A stretch of 64,000 bases of DNA, taken from assembly GCA_020636255.1 (NCBI GenBank), contig JACJYE010000001.1, positions 934,233 through 998,232 of the forward strand, read 5' to 3'. This DNA comes from Lewinellaceae bacterium (GTDB taxonomy: Bacteria > Bacteroidota > Bacteroidia > Chitinophagales > Saprospiraceae). Positions 33,481 through 42,799 of the stretch are shown here, one piece after another (the first letter of the stretch is position 1; each line of letters opens with the position of its first letter). Both the position numbers and the translations under genes were made by a program. Below the pieces are notes generated by a model. The model was not told where the DNA came from, ran no database searches, and was given only the letters and a program-made list of their open reading frames with translations.

Positions 33481-35028
33481 ATGAAAAACATCAAATATCT
33501 TTTGTTACTATTGCTCACTACAGGATGTGCCGACAACCTGGACATCACGAATCCCAATCAGCTGACCACGGACGACTATTGGGAGACGCCGGCACAGGCC
33601 CTGGCAGGAGTGAATGCCATATACAACAGCATGCTGCCCGACGGCGCTTACATGCGCATGTATCCCTCCCTTAACGACGGCCGTGGCGACGACATCAAGG
33701 GAGACAGCCCGTGGGCAGACCTGGTGCAGGTGGCCAATTTTACTATTCCCACAACTTCAGGCCCGGTCCAATGGGTATGGCGCGAGAACTACCAGATGGT
33801 ATGGCGTGCCAACCAGGTGCTGGCCAACGTGCCTGACATCGAGATGGAGGACGGGCTGAAAAACCGGCTGCTCGGCCAGGCGTATTTCCTGCGTGGGCTG
33901 GCCTATTTCAACCTCGCCAACATGTTCAAGGTCGTACCCGTCATCACCAGCCTGCCGACCACCAGCGAGGATTTCAACCCGCCCACCGCTCCCGAAGAAG
34001 AACTCTGGGCTCAGATCTTCTCCGATTTTCAGGAAGCGGGCAACCTGCTGCCGGCATCTTACAACGACGTGAGTGGCCCCGACCAGGGCCAGCTCGGCAG
34101 AGCGACGAAGGGAGCTGCCATCGGCTTCCTCGGCAAAGCCCACCTGTACCGGAAAAACTGGCAGTCGGCGGCCGATGCACTGGGCCAGCTGATCAATGGG
34201 CCGCTCAATATTTACAGCCTTGTGCCCAACTATCGGGACAATTTCACGGAAAGCAACGAGAACAATTCGGAATCCGTTTTTGAGGTGCAGTTCGCACATC
34301 CCGATATTGTCGGCGGTTCCGATATGAACTGGGCCGGGGAGCCCAACGCCAACTGGAAACAGGTATCGGCACAGGCGGTTACCTATGGTATGGACGAACG
34401 GGGCTTCTCCGATTTCCTGCCAACCCAGTGGATATACGAAGAATACAAAATGGAACGCACGGTTGATGGCCACCTGGACCCCCGCCTGCTGGCCACTATC
34501 GCTTCCTACGAACCGGACGAGAACTCCACCACCATATATGGCGACCCCTGGCCTTATGCCCAGGACAAGATCTACCCCCGGAAGTATACCCGCGACGGCT
34601 TTCCGGGCATCGTCAACGAGTTCGATTTCAACTCCGGTATCAACTACCGCCTGATGCGCTATGCCGACGTGCTGCTGATGTACGCCGAAGCTATGAATGA
34701 GCTGGGCAAAACGGCTGATGCCTATCCCTATATCCAGGAGGTGAGAGACAGGGCGATGCTGCCAGGCCTGGCAACGGTACGGCCCAATATGAGCCAGGAA
34801 GAGATGCGGGGCCAGCTCGCACATGAGCGCGCCCTGGAATTCGCGAGCGAAGCGATCCGGATCAACGACATCATCCGCTGGGGCTGGCTGTACGACAATG
34901 CAAAGCTGGAGATGCTGAAATCCCACGATGCGGAGTTCAATACCTGGACCCCTGGCAACGAATACCTCCCTGTACCACAACGGGAACTGGATATCAACCC
35001 GAATTTATCCCCCAACCCTGCTAATTGA
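33481..35028 (+). CDS. SusD-like surface glycan-binding lipoprotein
   Basis: 515 residues. The lipoprotein signal LLLLLLTTGC is followed by the SusD N-terminus (DNLDITNPNQLTTDDYWETP) and TPR-like helices (LGQAYFLRGLAYFNLANMF, then RYADVLLMYAEAMNELG). The conserved C-terminal ERALEFASEAIRINDIIRWG is the SusD/RagB family signature. It caps the SusC barrel and binds the polysaccharide. Length is normal for the family. Confidence 0.95.
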   Translation: MKNIKYLLLLLLTTGCADNLDITNPNQLTTDDYWETPAQALAGVNAIYNSMLPDGAYMRMYPSLNDGRGDDIKGDSPWADLVQVANFTIPTTSGPVQWVWRENYQMVWRANQVLANVPDIEMEDGLKNRLLGQAYFLRGLAYFNLANMFKVVPVITSLPTTSEDFNPPTAPEEELWAQIFSDFQEAGNLLPASYNDVSGPDQGQLGRATKGAAIGFLGKAHLYRKNWQSAADALGQLINGPLNIYSLVPNYRDNFTESNENNSESVFEVQFAHPDIVGGSDMNWAGEPNANWKQVSAQAVTYGMDERGFSDFLPTQWIYEEYKMERTVDGHLDPRLLATIASYEPDENSTTIYGDPWPYAQDKIYPRKYTRDGFPGIVNEFDFNSGINYRLMRYADVLLMYAEAMNELGKTADAYPYIQEVRDRAMLPGLATVRPNMSQEEMRGQLAHERALEFASEAIRINDIIRWGWLYDNAKLEMLKSHDAEFNTWTPGNEYLPVPQRELDINPNLSPNPAN

Positions 35029-35106
35029 TGTAGCGTGGAGCGGTTTCGCGGTTACTGTGCCAAAGGCATCAGGGCCGCGAAACCGCAAACAAAAACCGCT
35101 GGTTAT

Positions 35107-38100
35107 ATGAAAATCAGGAAAGGCATAGGATTACTGGGAATAAGTGCTGCCCTTGTGCTGTGCGGCTGCCGGCAGAACGGGCCCTCCGATGCGCTTTTCG
35201 AGCTGATCCCCGCCAGGGTTTCCGGTATAACCTTCAGCAATGAGATCACCACCAGCGATTCGGTGAATATCCTGAACTACGAATACCTGTACAATGGCGG
35301 GGGTATAGGCGTGGGCGATTTTAACCAGGACGGCCTGCCCGACCTGTTCTTTTCGGGCAACCAGGTGCCTTGCAGGTTGTACCTCAATAAGGGAGGTTTC
35401 CGGTTTGAGGACATCACAGCGCAGTCGGGCATTAATACGGAGAGCGTATGGGCCTACGGCGTCTCGGTAGAAGATATCAACCAGGACGGCCTGCCTGATA
35501 TCTACCTCTGTGCAGGGGGCATGGGCAACAAGGACCAGTTTCCCAACAAACTTTACATCAACCAGGGCAACCTCACTTTCCAGGAGAAGGCCCTGGAATA
35601 CGGCCTGGCAGATGCCGGCGAGTCCATACAGGCTGCTTTTCTGGATTACGACAGAGACGGCGACCTCGACCTCTACCTGCTCACCGGCGGCGGCTTCGAA
35701 AGATCGGCGATCGACCTTCGGCCGATCCTGAGCAACGGCAGCGCCCGCAATACCGACCGCCTCTATCGCAACGATCGCCACGAGGCCCTTGGGCATGCTT
35801 TTTTTACGGATGTGTCCAGGGAAGCAGGCATCCTGCACGAAGGCTTCGGGCTGGGCGTATCGGTTATCGACGTCAACGATGACGGCTGGCCCGATGTTTA
35901 TGCCACCAACGACTACCTGTCGGGCGACCACCTTTACGTGAACAACCGCGACGGGTCCTTTTCCGAACGGTCTGCCGATTACTTCAGGCATACCGCTCAT
36001 TTTGCTATGGGCAACGATGCCGGCGACATCAATAACGACGGCCTGGTAGATATCGTAGCCCTCGACATGCTGCCCGAGGGGCACTACCGGCGCATGCTCA
36101 TGTATGGCCCCAATGATTACAACCGCTTCCGTATGGCCGTGCAACTGGGCTATGGGCACCAATACATGCGTAACATGTTACAGCTCAACGACGGGAACGG
36201 CGCTTTCAGCGAGATCGGCCAGCTGGCAGGTATTTATAAGACCGACTGGAGCTGGGCCGCCCTGCTGGCCGATTTTGACAACGATTCCTATCAGGACCTT
36301 TTTATTACAAACGGCTTCGGAAAAGACATCACCGACCTCGACTTCGTGAAGTTCAGGCGTGAAGTCGCGCAGATCAGCGACCCGGAAGAGCGACGGGCAG
36401 TACTGCTGAAAAGCCTGGAAGAGCGCCCCGCCATCGTTCAGCCCAACCTGATGTACCGGAACCAGGGCGGGTATACTTTTGAAAAAGTAGCGGACGTGTG
36501 GGGGCTGGGCCGCCCTTCCATATCCAATGGCGCTGCCTATGCCGACCTCGACGGCAACGGCAGCCTCGACCTGGTGGTGAATAACATCGGGGAACAGGCT
36601 TTTATTTACAAAAATACCCTGAGGGAACGCGATACCGCTAACAACCATTACCTGAAGGTCCGGCTCAAAGGGCGTGCGCCCAACCTGTCGGGTACCGGCA
36701 GCAAAGTGGAGGTGCGCTACGGCGGCAAGCTCCAGGCCCGCTGGCAATATCCCGTTCGCGGCTATTTAAGCAGTATGGACGGCAGCCTGCACTTCGGCCT
36801 GGGTGAACACCTGAAGGCCGACACCCTGATGGTGATATGGCCTGACGGCAATGCGAGCATCCTGACGGATGTACCGGCCGATCAGCAGCTCACCATCAGC
36901 CAGGACGGCGCCATGCCCCTGGCGTCGCCACCGATAGCACCGGCTCGCCTGATGGCCCCGCTGCCGCAGGCTACGATCGATTTCAAACACCAGGAACAGG
37001 AGTTCAACGATTTTGACTACCAGCCGCTATTGCTGCACAAGTATTCTCAGGAAGGCCCGGGCATCGCCACCGGCGACGTTAACGGCGACGGGCTGGAAGA
37101 TATCTATATCGGCGGCGCTTACCACCAGGCCGGTGCGCTGTTTGTTCAGCAACGCGATCAGACGTTCTCGCGGGTATCCTTTCCCGATACCGATGCCCCC
37201 TGTGAAGACATGGGGTGCCTGTTCTTCGACGCCGACGGCGACGGCAGCCTCGACCTTTACGTCGTAAGCGGCAGCAGCGAATATGGCCCGGGCCACCGGA
37301 TGCTGCAGGACCGGTTGTATTTCAATGACGGGCAGGGGCATTTCCGGAAAGGGGAGGGCGTATTGCCCGATATCAGCGCCAGCGGCTCCTGCGTGGTGGC
37401 CGGCGATTACGACGGCGACGGCGACCTCGACCTCTTTGTCGGTGGCAGGGTAAACCTGCCCCGGTACCCAAGCCCGCCGAACAGTTATTTGCTGCGTAAT
37501 GAGGGCGGGAAATTCGTAGATGCTACGGAACAGGACGCCCCGGAGCTGAAAAACGTGGGCATGGTAAGTTGCGCGCTGTGGACGGATCTGGGCCTGGGCG
37601 GGAACCCCGGCCTGATCGTGGCCGGGGAGGCTATGCCCATCCGCATTTTCAGGAATGAAGCCGGCAAATTGAAGGCCGCCGGCTCCCAATCGGGGCTGGC
37701 CGATTCCGATGGCTTCTGGAGCAGCCTGGCGAAGGGAGATTTCGACCACGACGGCGACCCCGACTTTGTGGCCGGCAACCTGGGGCTGAACAGCCCCTAC
37801 GCTGCTTCGGCCGAAGAGCCCATGTGTTTCTATTATGCAGATTTCGACAACAACGGTTCTGTGGAGCCGCTGATAGGCTGTTATGAAGAAGGCCACGTTT
37901 ACCCTATACATTCCCGGGATGTGATCAGCCAGCAGCTCCCTTCTCTCAAAAAACACATCCTGTTCCACCGCGATTTTGCCCGCACCACGCTGAAAGAACT
38001 AGTGGATATGACGGGCAACAGGAACTACCAGTCGCTCTACTGCAAAACCCTGCGATCGGTACTGATCGAAAACCTGGGCGGCGGAAAATTTGCGCTCCGC

Positions 38101-38463
38101 CCTTTGCCTGCTGAAGCGCAAATGGGGCCCCTTTGCGGCATACTGGTAAAAGATATCAACGCAGACGGCCACCCCGACATCGTGGCTGTAGGCAATTCGT
38201 ATGCCACGGAAGTCGTAACGGGCCGATTTGACGCGCTGAGAGGCGTGGTGCTGGCCGGTGACGGGAAAAACGGTTTTACGCCACTGCGCAGCCAGGTTTC
38301 CGGCTTTTATACCGATGGCGATGCCAAAGCTATAACCAGCGTCCGCGCAGCCGGCGGCGGCGATCTCATCATCGTAACCCAGAATGACGATTATCCCAGG
38401 GTGTTCCACCTGGAGAACAGGCTCACCCCTCTTTCGATGGAGCAAAAAACAACACTAAGATGA
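35107..38463 (+). CDS. FG-GAP/VCBS repeat lipoprotein with ASPIC/UnbV domain (CRTAC1-like)
   Basis: 1118 residues. The signal peptide MKIRKGIGLLGISAALVLCGC carries a lipobox, so ATG 35107 is preferred. At least ten calcium-binding FG-GAP/VCBS repeats are seen (DFNQDGLPDLFFSGN, DINQDGLPDIYL, DYDRDGDLDLYL, DFDHDGDPDFVAGN), folding as one or two beta-propellers. An ASPIC/UnbV segment lies at about 505-590 (YLKVRLKGRAPNLSGTGSKV, HFGLGE). Proteins of this type often accompany SusCD pairs in Saprospirales and are thought to bind glycans or help at the cell surface; function is not established. It overlaps the GH51 start by four bases, so it is part of the operon. Confidence 0.9.
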   Translation: MKIRKGIGLLGISAALVLCGCRQNGPSDALFELIPARVSGITFSNEITTSDSVNILNYEYLYNGGGIGVGDFNQDGLPDLFFSGNQVPCRLYLNKGGFRFEDITAQSGINTESVWAYGVSVEDINQDGLPDIYLCAGGMGNKDQFPNKLYINQGNLTFQEKALEYGLADAGESIQAAFLDYDRDGDLDLYLLTGGGFERSAIDLRPILSNGSARNTDRLYRNDRHEALGHAFFTDVSREAGILHEGFGLGVSVIDVNDDGWPDVYATNDYLSGDHLYVNNRDGSFSERSADYFRHTAHFAMGNDAGDINNDGLVDIVALDMLPEGHYRRMLMYGPNDYNRFRMAVQLGYGHQYMRNMLQLNDGNGAFSEIGQLAGIYKTDWSWAALLADFDNDSYQDLFITNGFGKDITDLDFVKFRREVAQISDPEERRAVLLKSLEERPAIVQPNLMYRNQGGYTFEKVADVWGLGRPSISNGAAYADLDGNGSLDLVVNNIGEQAFIYKNTLRERDTANNHYLKVRLKGRAPNLSGTGSKVEVRYGGKLQARWQYPVRGYLSSMDGSLHFGLGEHLKADTLMVIWPDGNASILTDVPADQQLTISQDGAMPLASPPIAPARLMAPLPQATIDFKHQEQEFNDFDYQPLLLHKYSQEGPGIATGDVNGDGLEDIYIGGAYHQAGALFVQQRDQTFSRVSFPDTDAPCEDMGCLFFDADGDGSLDLYVVSGSSEYGPGHRMLQDRLYFNDGQGHFRKGEGVLPDISASGSCVVAGDYDGDGDLDLFVGGRVNLPRYPSPPNSYLLRNEGGKFVDATEQDAPELKNVGMVSCALWTDLGLGGNPGLIVAGEAMPIRIFRNEAGKLKAAGSQSGLADSDGFWSSLAKGDFDHDGDPDFVAGNLGLNSPYAASAEEPMCFYYADFDNNGSVEPLIGCYEEGHVYPIHSRDVISQQLPSLKKHILFHRDFARTTLKELVDMTGNRNYQSLYCKTLRSVLIENLGGGKFALRPLPAEAQMGPLCGILVKDINADGHPDIVAVGNSYATEVVTGRFDALRGVVLAGDGKNGFTPLRSQVSGFYTDGDAKAITSVRAAGGGDLIIVTQNDDYPRVFHLENRLTPLSMEQKTTLR

Positions 38464-40010
38464 AAAACAGGGCGATCACCGCATTGTTAATCCCGCTGAT
38501 GCTGGCTACTTTCGGCGCTTTCGGCCAGAACGGGCGCATCCTTATCGATGCCGACGGGAGCGAATACACCATCAGCCGGCACATTTACGGCCATTTTTCC
38601 GAGCACCTGGGGCGTTGTATCTACGGCGGGTTTTATGTCGGGGAGAACAATACGGCCATACCCCATACCGATGGCGTGCGCACCGACGTAGTCGAAGCGC
38701 TGAAGGCGTTAAAGATCCCGAACCTGCGTTGGCCGGGCGGCTGTTTTGCCGATACCTATCATTGGAAGAACGGCATTGGCCCCAAGGCCGAAAGGCCCAG
38801 CATCGTCAACACCTGGTGGGGCGGCGTCACGGAAGACAATAGCTTTGGCACCCATGATTTCCTAAACCTCTGTGAGCGCCTGGGCGCCGAACCTTACCTC
38901 GCGGCCAACGTAGGCAGCGGTACGGTAGAGGATCTCATCGATTGGGTGCAGTACGTCAACCACCCCGGGAAAAGCCCCATGTCCGAACTGCGCCGTAAGA
39001 ACGGCAGAGCGGCGCCCTGGAAGGTCAAATACTGGGGCGTAGGTAACGAAATGTGGGGTTGCGGCGGCCACATGACTCCCGAATATTACGCCAACATCTA
39101 CAAGCAATACGCAACGTTCATGACGGACTGGACGAACAGCGACGGCCTTTACCGGGTCGCTTCCGGCGCCAACGTAGCGGACTACCACTGGACGGAGGTG
39201 ATGATGCGCGATATCCCCCGCAACCTGATCGAAGGCGTAGCCCTGCATTCCTATTCTTTTGTGGAGTGGAACGACAAGGGATCCGCCACCGATTTTTCGG
39301 AAGCGCAGTATTTCTCAACCATGCAAACGGCTCAGGAGATGGAAGAGCTGGTTACGCGGCATTCGGCCATCATGGACCAATACGACCCGGAGCGGCGTAT
39401 TGGGCTGATCGTCGATGAGTGGGGGGGCTGGTATAATGTCGAGCCGGGCACCAACCCGGGTTTCCTCTTCCAGCAAAACACCATGCGCGACGCTATGATC
39501 GCGGGGCTCACCCTGAACATTTTCAACAACCACTGCAGCCGGGTGCGCATGGCCAACCTGGCGCAGACGGTCAACGTGTTGCAAGCCGTGATCCTTACGG
39601 AGGGTGAGAAAATGCTGCTGACGCCCACCTACCACGTCATGAAAATGTACAGCGTCCATCAGGATGCGCAACTGCTGCCGCTCAGCATAGACAACCTGCA
39701 GTACCAGCTCGGCGGCGCGTCCCTTCCCGCCTTGTCGGCCTCGGCCTCGAAGGATAAGGATGGTTTGATCCACATTTCTCTGGTTAACATCGATGCCAAT
39801 GCAGGCCATACAGTGGATATTGCGGTTCAGGGAGCAGGGGGTAAAAGGCTCAGAGGGACGATCCTGCATTCGGAAAAACTACAGGATCACAATACCTTTG
39901 AGCAACCCGATAAGGTTAAACCCGCCGAATTCAGAGCGTTCAAAAAGACGGGCGATCAGATAACTGTTACACTGCCACCTTTCTCCGTAGTGGTGCTGGA
40001 GCTGCAATAA
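38460..40010 (+). CDS. GH51 alpha-L-arabinofuranosidase (first copy)
   Basis: 516 residues with a signal peptide (ending FGAFGQ), so periplasmic or exported. It releases terminal alpha-L-arabinofuranose from arabinan or arabinoxylan by a retaining mechanism. The start of the mature enzyme (ISRHIYGHFSEHLGRCIYGG) is a GH51 hallmark. The acid/base Glu is in WGVGNEMWGCGG and the nucleophile in LIVDEWGGWYN. The C-terminal beta-sandwich is complete. The second GH51 gene at 42800 is only distantly similar, suggesting different linkage preference. Confidence 0.94.
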   Translation: MKNRAITALLIPLMLATFGAFGQNGRILIDADGSEYTISRHIYGHFSEHLGRCIYGGFYVGENNTAIPHTDGVRTDVVEALKALKIPNLRWPGGCFADTYHWKNGIGPKAERPSIVNTWWGGVTEDNSFGTHDFLNLCERLGAEPYLAANVGSGTVEDLIDWVQYVNHPGKSPMSELRRKNGRAAPWKVKYWGVGNEMWGCGGHMTPEYYANIYKQYATFMTDWTNSDGLYRVASGANVADYHWTEVMMRDIPRNLIEGVALHSYSFVEWNDKGSATDFSEAQYFSTMQTAQEMEELVTRHSAIMDQYDPERRIGLIVDEWGGWYNVEPGTNPGFLFQQNTMRDAMIAGLTLNIFNNHCSRVRMANLAQTVNVLQAVILTEGEKMLLTPTYHVMKMYSVHQDAQLLPLSIDNLQYQLGGASLPALSASASKDKDGLIHISLVNIDANAGHTVDIAVQGAGGKRLRGTILHSEKLQDHNTFEQPDKVKPAEFRAFKKTGDQITVTLPPFSVVVLELQ

Positions 40011-40022
40011 ACAAAGAAAAAC

Positions 40023-41516
40023 ATGCGCTCTTTTTTTATACCCTATGCGCTTCTTTTAATGGCCCTGCTGGCAGCGGGAGGGCTGGTTTCGTCCTGTAAT
40101 AAAGGCGGGGAGGATGACGGGCCGGGCCCTATGGACACTACGATGGTGGACAAACCCATAGACTTTGATGCCATCGGGGATACTTATGCCGATATAGCGC
40201 CTATCGAATTCGTATATAAATGGGGCCCTCACAACGTGCACGACCCCTCCGTGCTTAAAGAGGGCAATTATTTCTACAGCTACAGCACCGATGTCGCTTT
40301 TGGCGAAACGGCCCCACCCGGCATTCAGATCAGAAGGTCCAAAAACCTGGTGCAGTGGCAGTTCGTAGGCTGGGCCTTCGACGGATTGCCGCAGCAGGGG
40401 GCAGGTTTTATCCAGCAGGCTGGCGGTACGCCGTTCACTTCCCTGTGGGCGCCGTACATTATGAAGGTTGGCAGCGAATTCCGGCTGTATTACTCCTTGT
40501 CTTCCCCAACGCCCCGGCTGAGCGTCATCGGGCTGGCGGTAGCCAGCAATCCGCTGGGGCCCTGGACGGAGCGGGGGCTGGCCGTCACTTCTACGGCAGG
40601 CCCCTCCATTCAGACGAACGCCATCGACCCCACGGTGGTGGTTACGCCTTCCGGCAGCCATTGGTTGTACTACGGGTCGGCATGGGACGGCATTTACGCC
40701 TTACAGCTCAACCCGGCAACGGGCCTGGCCGCGACGAACGGCGATAAAGGCCGCCGCATCGCCCAACGCGGCTTCACCGGCAACGCTATCAACGGGAATA
40801 TCGAAGGCCCGGAGATCATATACCAGGAAAGCCTGGGGAAATATTTTTTGTTCATCGCCTACGACTGGCTGGAAACCAAATACAACGTCAGAGTAGGGCG
40901 GGCCGACAGCCCTGAAGGGCCGTTCTACGATTTCAACGGGAAGGATCTTAACGAGGAAGAAGATAATGTGCCGATGATCCTTGCGCCCTACCGCTTTAAC
41001 AACCATTCGGGCTGGCAGGGCACCGCTCATTGCTCGGTATTCAGTGACGGCGCCCGGTACTTTATGGCGCACCAGGGGCGGCCCGGTGCAAACAAGTATT
41101 TTATGGACATGCACGTCCGCAAGGTATTCTGGACGGAAGACGGCTGGCCTGTAGTGTCGCCGGAGCGGTACGCTGCACTGGAGCAGACGCCCATAACAGC
41201 GGAAGAGCTGGCGGGCAACTGGGAACTGATCCTTCTGGGGTATCAGGTAGTGCCCGGTTATGCCGAGGAGCAGGTGTCGCCGGATTTCCAGACATCAGGG
41301 CCCCTGACGCTGAGCGCCGACGGAACATTTAACGGCAATGCTGAGAACCGGTGGGCATACAACGCACCCTGGCTCAGGCTGGACTGGGCCGGAGGGCGGG
41401 TAGACAAGCTGCACGTGGAAAGAGGGCGGGATTGGGAGAATAGTATCGACGAAACGCTGCTTTTTACAGGGCTGAATGAGCAGGGGCAGTCGGTTTGGGG
41501 TAAAAAGCGGCCATAG
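40023..41516 (+). CDS. GH43 arabinan-active lipoprotein (endo-arabinanase-like)
   Basis: 497 residues. The lipobox after the signal peptide (GGLVSSC) and an acidic linker suggest a surface or periplasmic lipoprotein. Five-bladed-propeller catalytic residues of GH43: Asp in NVHDPSVLKEG, Asp in NAIDPTVVVTPSG, Glu in GNIEGPEIIYQ. The C-terminal 110 residues (GNWELILLGYQVVPG onward) form a lipocalin-like sandwich seen in several GH43 arabinanases. The probable role is cleavage of alpha-1,5-arabinan backbone. Confidence 0.9.
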   Translation: MRSFFIPYALLLMALLAAGGLVSSCNKGGEDDGPGPMDTTMVDKPIDFDAIGDTYADIAPIEFVYKWGPHNVHDPSVLKEGNYFYSYSTDVAFGETAPPGIQIRRSKNLVQWQFVGWAFDGLPQQGAGFIQQAGGTPFTSLWAPYIMKVGSEFRLYYSLSSPTPRLSVIGLAVASNPLGPWTERGLAVTSTAGPSIQTNAIDPTVVVTPSGSHWLYYGSAWDGIYALQLNPATGLAATNGDKGRRIAQRGFTGNAINGNIEGPEIIYQESLGKYFLFIAYDWLETKYNVRVGRADSPEGPFYDFNGKDLNEEEDNVPMILAPYRFNNHSGWQGTAHCSVFSDGARYFMAHQGRPGANKYFMDMHVRKVFWTEDGWPVVSPERYAALEQTPITAEELAGNWELILLGYQVVPGYAEEQVSPDFQTSGPLTLSADGTFNGNAENRWAYNAPWLRLDWAGGRVDKLHVERGRDWENSIDETLLFTGLNEQGQSVWGKKRP

Positions 41517-41553
41517 TGGCCCCGTGATAGCTCCGAACAAGTTGTAAACAGAC

Positions 41554-41704
41554 GTAACTATTCAGCATGCAGCCTAAAATGCTCCTGAAGCAAAATTTTG
41601 TAGGATTTTTCTTGTCTAACCCCTTCTCATTCCCCTCGAAAGGGGAAGGGCGGATTACAAAATTTTGCTTCAGCCCGTAAATCCCCATGATGCTGAATAG
41701 TTAC
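41554..41704 (+). mobile_element. IS66-type MITE, copy A (151 bp) with 8-bp target duplication
   Basis: The ends GTAACTATTCAGCAT and ATGCTGAATAGTTAC are perfect 15-base inverted repeats. The element is flanked by AAACAGAC on both sides (41546-41553 and 41705-41712), an intact 8-bp target site duplication. GTAA termini with 8-bp duplications are characteristic of the IS66 family. The interior is non-coding, with a hairpin (CCCCTCGAAAGGGG) and inverted CAAAATTTTG words. A near-identical copy in opposite orientation is at 51451-51601. It separates the two GH43 genes. Confidence 0.92.
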
Positions 41705-41741
41705 AAACAGACATAAAACCTGAGAACGACTATAAAATGGA

Positions 41742-42749
41742 ATGCAGATGAAACCAGCAGTGGCCGCTATTTTCTTCCTTCCCTTGCTTTTCAGTGCCGC
41801 CAGCCTGTATGGCCAGGCTGCCGACAGCATGCGGGTGCACGACCCCGTGGCCATCCGGCAGGATGATACGTATTACCTCTTTTGCACCGGGCCCGGCATC
41901 TCGGTATGGTCGTCGGGGAACCTGAAGGAATGGAAGCGCGAAAAGCCGGTGTTCGAAGCAGCGCCCACATGGGCGCCGAAAGCCGTGCCGGGCTTCAAAA
42001 ACCACATCTGGGCGCCTGACATTTCCAGCCACAATGGTTTGTATTACCTGTATTATTCCGTTTCCGCTTTCGGCAAGAATACTTCGGCCATCGGCGTGGC
42101 CACCAACAGGACGCTGCATCCCGAGAGCCCTGATTTTAAGTGGACGGACCACGGCATCGTCGTACAGTCGGTGCCGAACCGCGACCTGTGGAATGCCATC
42201 GACCCCAACCTGGCTTTTGACGAACAGGGCGCACCCTGGCTGGCCTTCGGTTCCTTCTGGGAAGGCCTCAAACTGGTAAAACTGGACAGCAGCCTGCTGG
42301 CCATCGCACAGCCGGAACAGTGGTTTACCATAGCCAGGCGGCAGCGGGCGCCCTTTCTGGCTGATGCCGACCCGGGCGACGGTGCTTTGGAAGCCCCCTT
42401 CATATTCAGGAAGAACGGCTATTTCTACCTTTTTGCGTCGTATGATTATTGCTGTCGGGGCGCCAAAAGCGATTATAAGGTCAGAGTAGGGCGGTCGGAA
42501 CAGATCACCGGGCCTTATCTCGATAGAGAAGGCGGGCGTATGGACGAAGGCGGCGGCACCCTGGTGCTCGCCGGCAATGCGCGCTGGCCCGGCCTGGGGC
42601 ACAACAGTATCTACACCTTCGGCGGGAAAGACTACTTCATATTCCATGCCTACGACATGGCGGACAACGGAAGGCCGAAGCTGAAGGTCAGCGAGGTGGA
42701 ATGGGATAGCGGGGGCTGGCCCGTCGTGAAACAGGACAACCTGGAGTGA
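41742..42749 (+). CDS. GH43 arabinan endo-1,5-alpha-L-arabinosidase-like enzyme
   Basis: 335 residues with a cleavable signal peptide (ending SLYGQA). The catalytic triad residues of GH43 are recognisable: Asp in MRVHDPVAIRQDD, Asp in NAIDPNLAF and Glu in GALEAPFIFRKNGYFYLF. FASYDYCCRGAKSDYKVRVGRS is characteristic of endo-arabinanases of the GH43 subfamily 4/5 type. It cuts internal alpha-1,5 bonds of arabinan. It begins 30 bases after the MITE target duplication; either ATG 41742 or 41748 may be the start. Confidence 0.9.
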   Translation: MQMKPAVAAIFFLPLLFSAASLYGQAADSMRVHDPVAIRQDDTYYLFCTGPGISVWSSGNLKEWKREKPVFEAAPTWAPKAVPGFKNHIWAPDISSHNGLYYLYYSVSAFGKNTSAIGVATNRTLHPESPDFKWTDHGIVVQSVPNRDLWNAIDPNLAFDEQGAPWLAFGSFWEGLKLVKLDSSLLAIAQPEQWFTIARRQRAPFLADADPGDGALEAPFIFRKNGYFYLFASYDYCCRGAKSDYKVRVGRSEQITGPYLDREGGRMDEGGGTLVLAGNARWPGLGHNSIYTFGGKDYFIFHAYDMADNGRPKLKVSEVEWDSGGWPVVKQDNLE

Positions 42750-42799
42750 CCGAAAGAAACTATGCGAACCTGCACGATTAACCACATAATCATCACACC

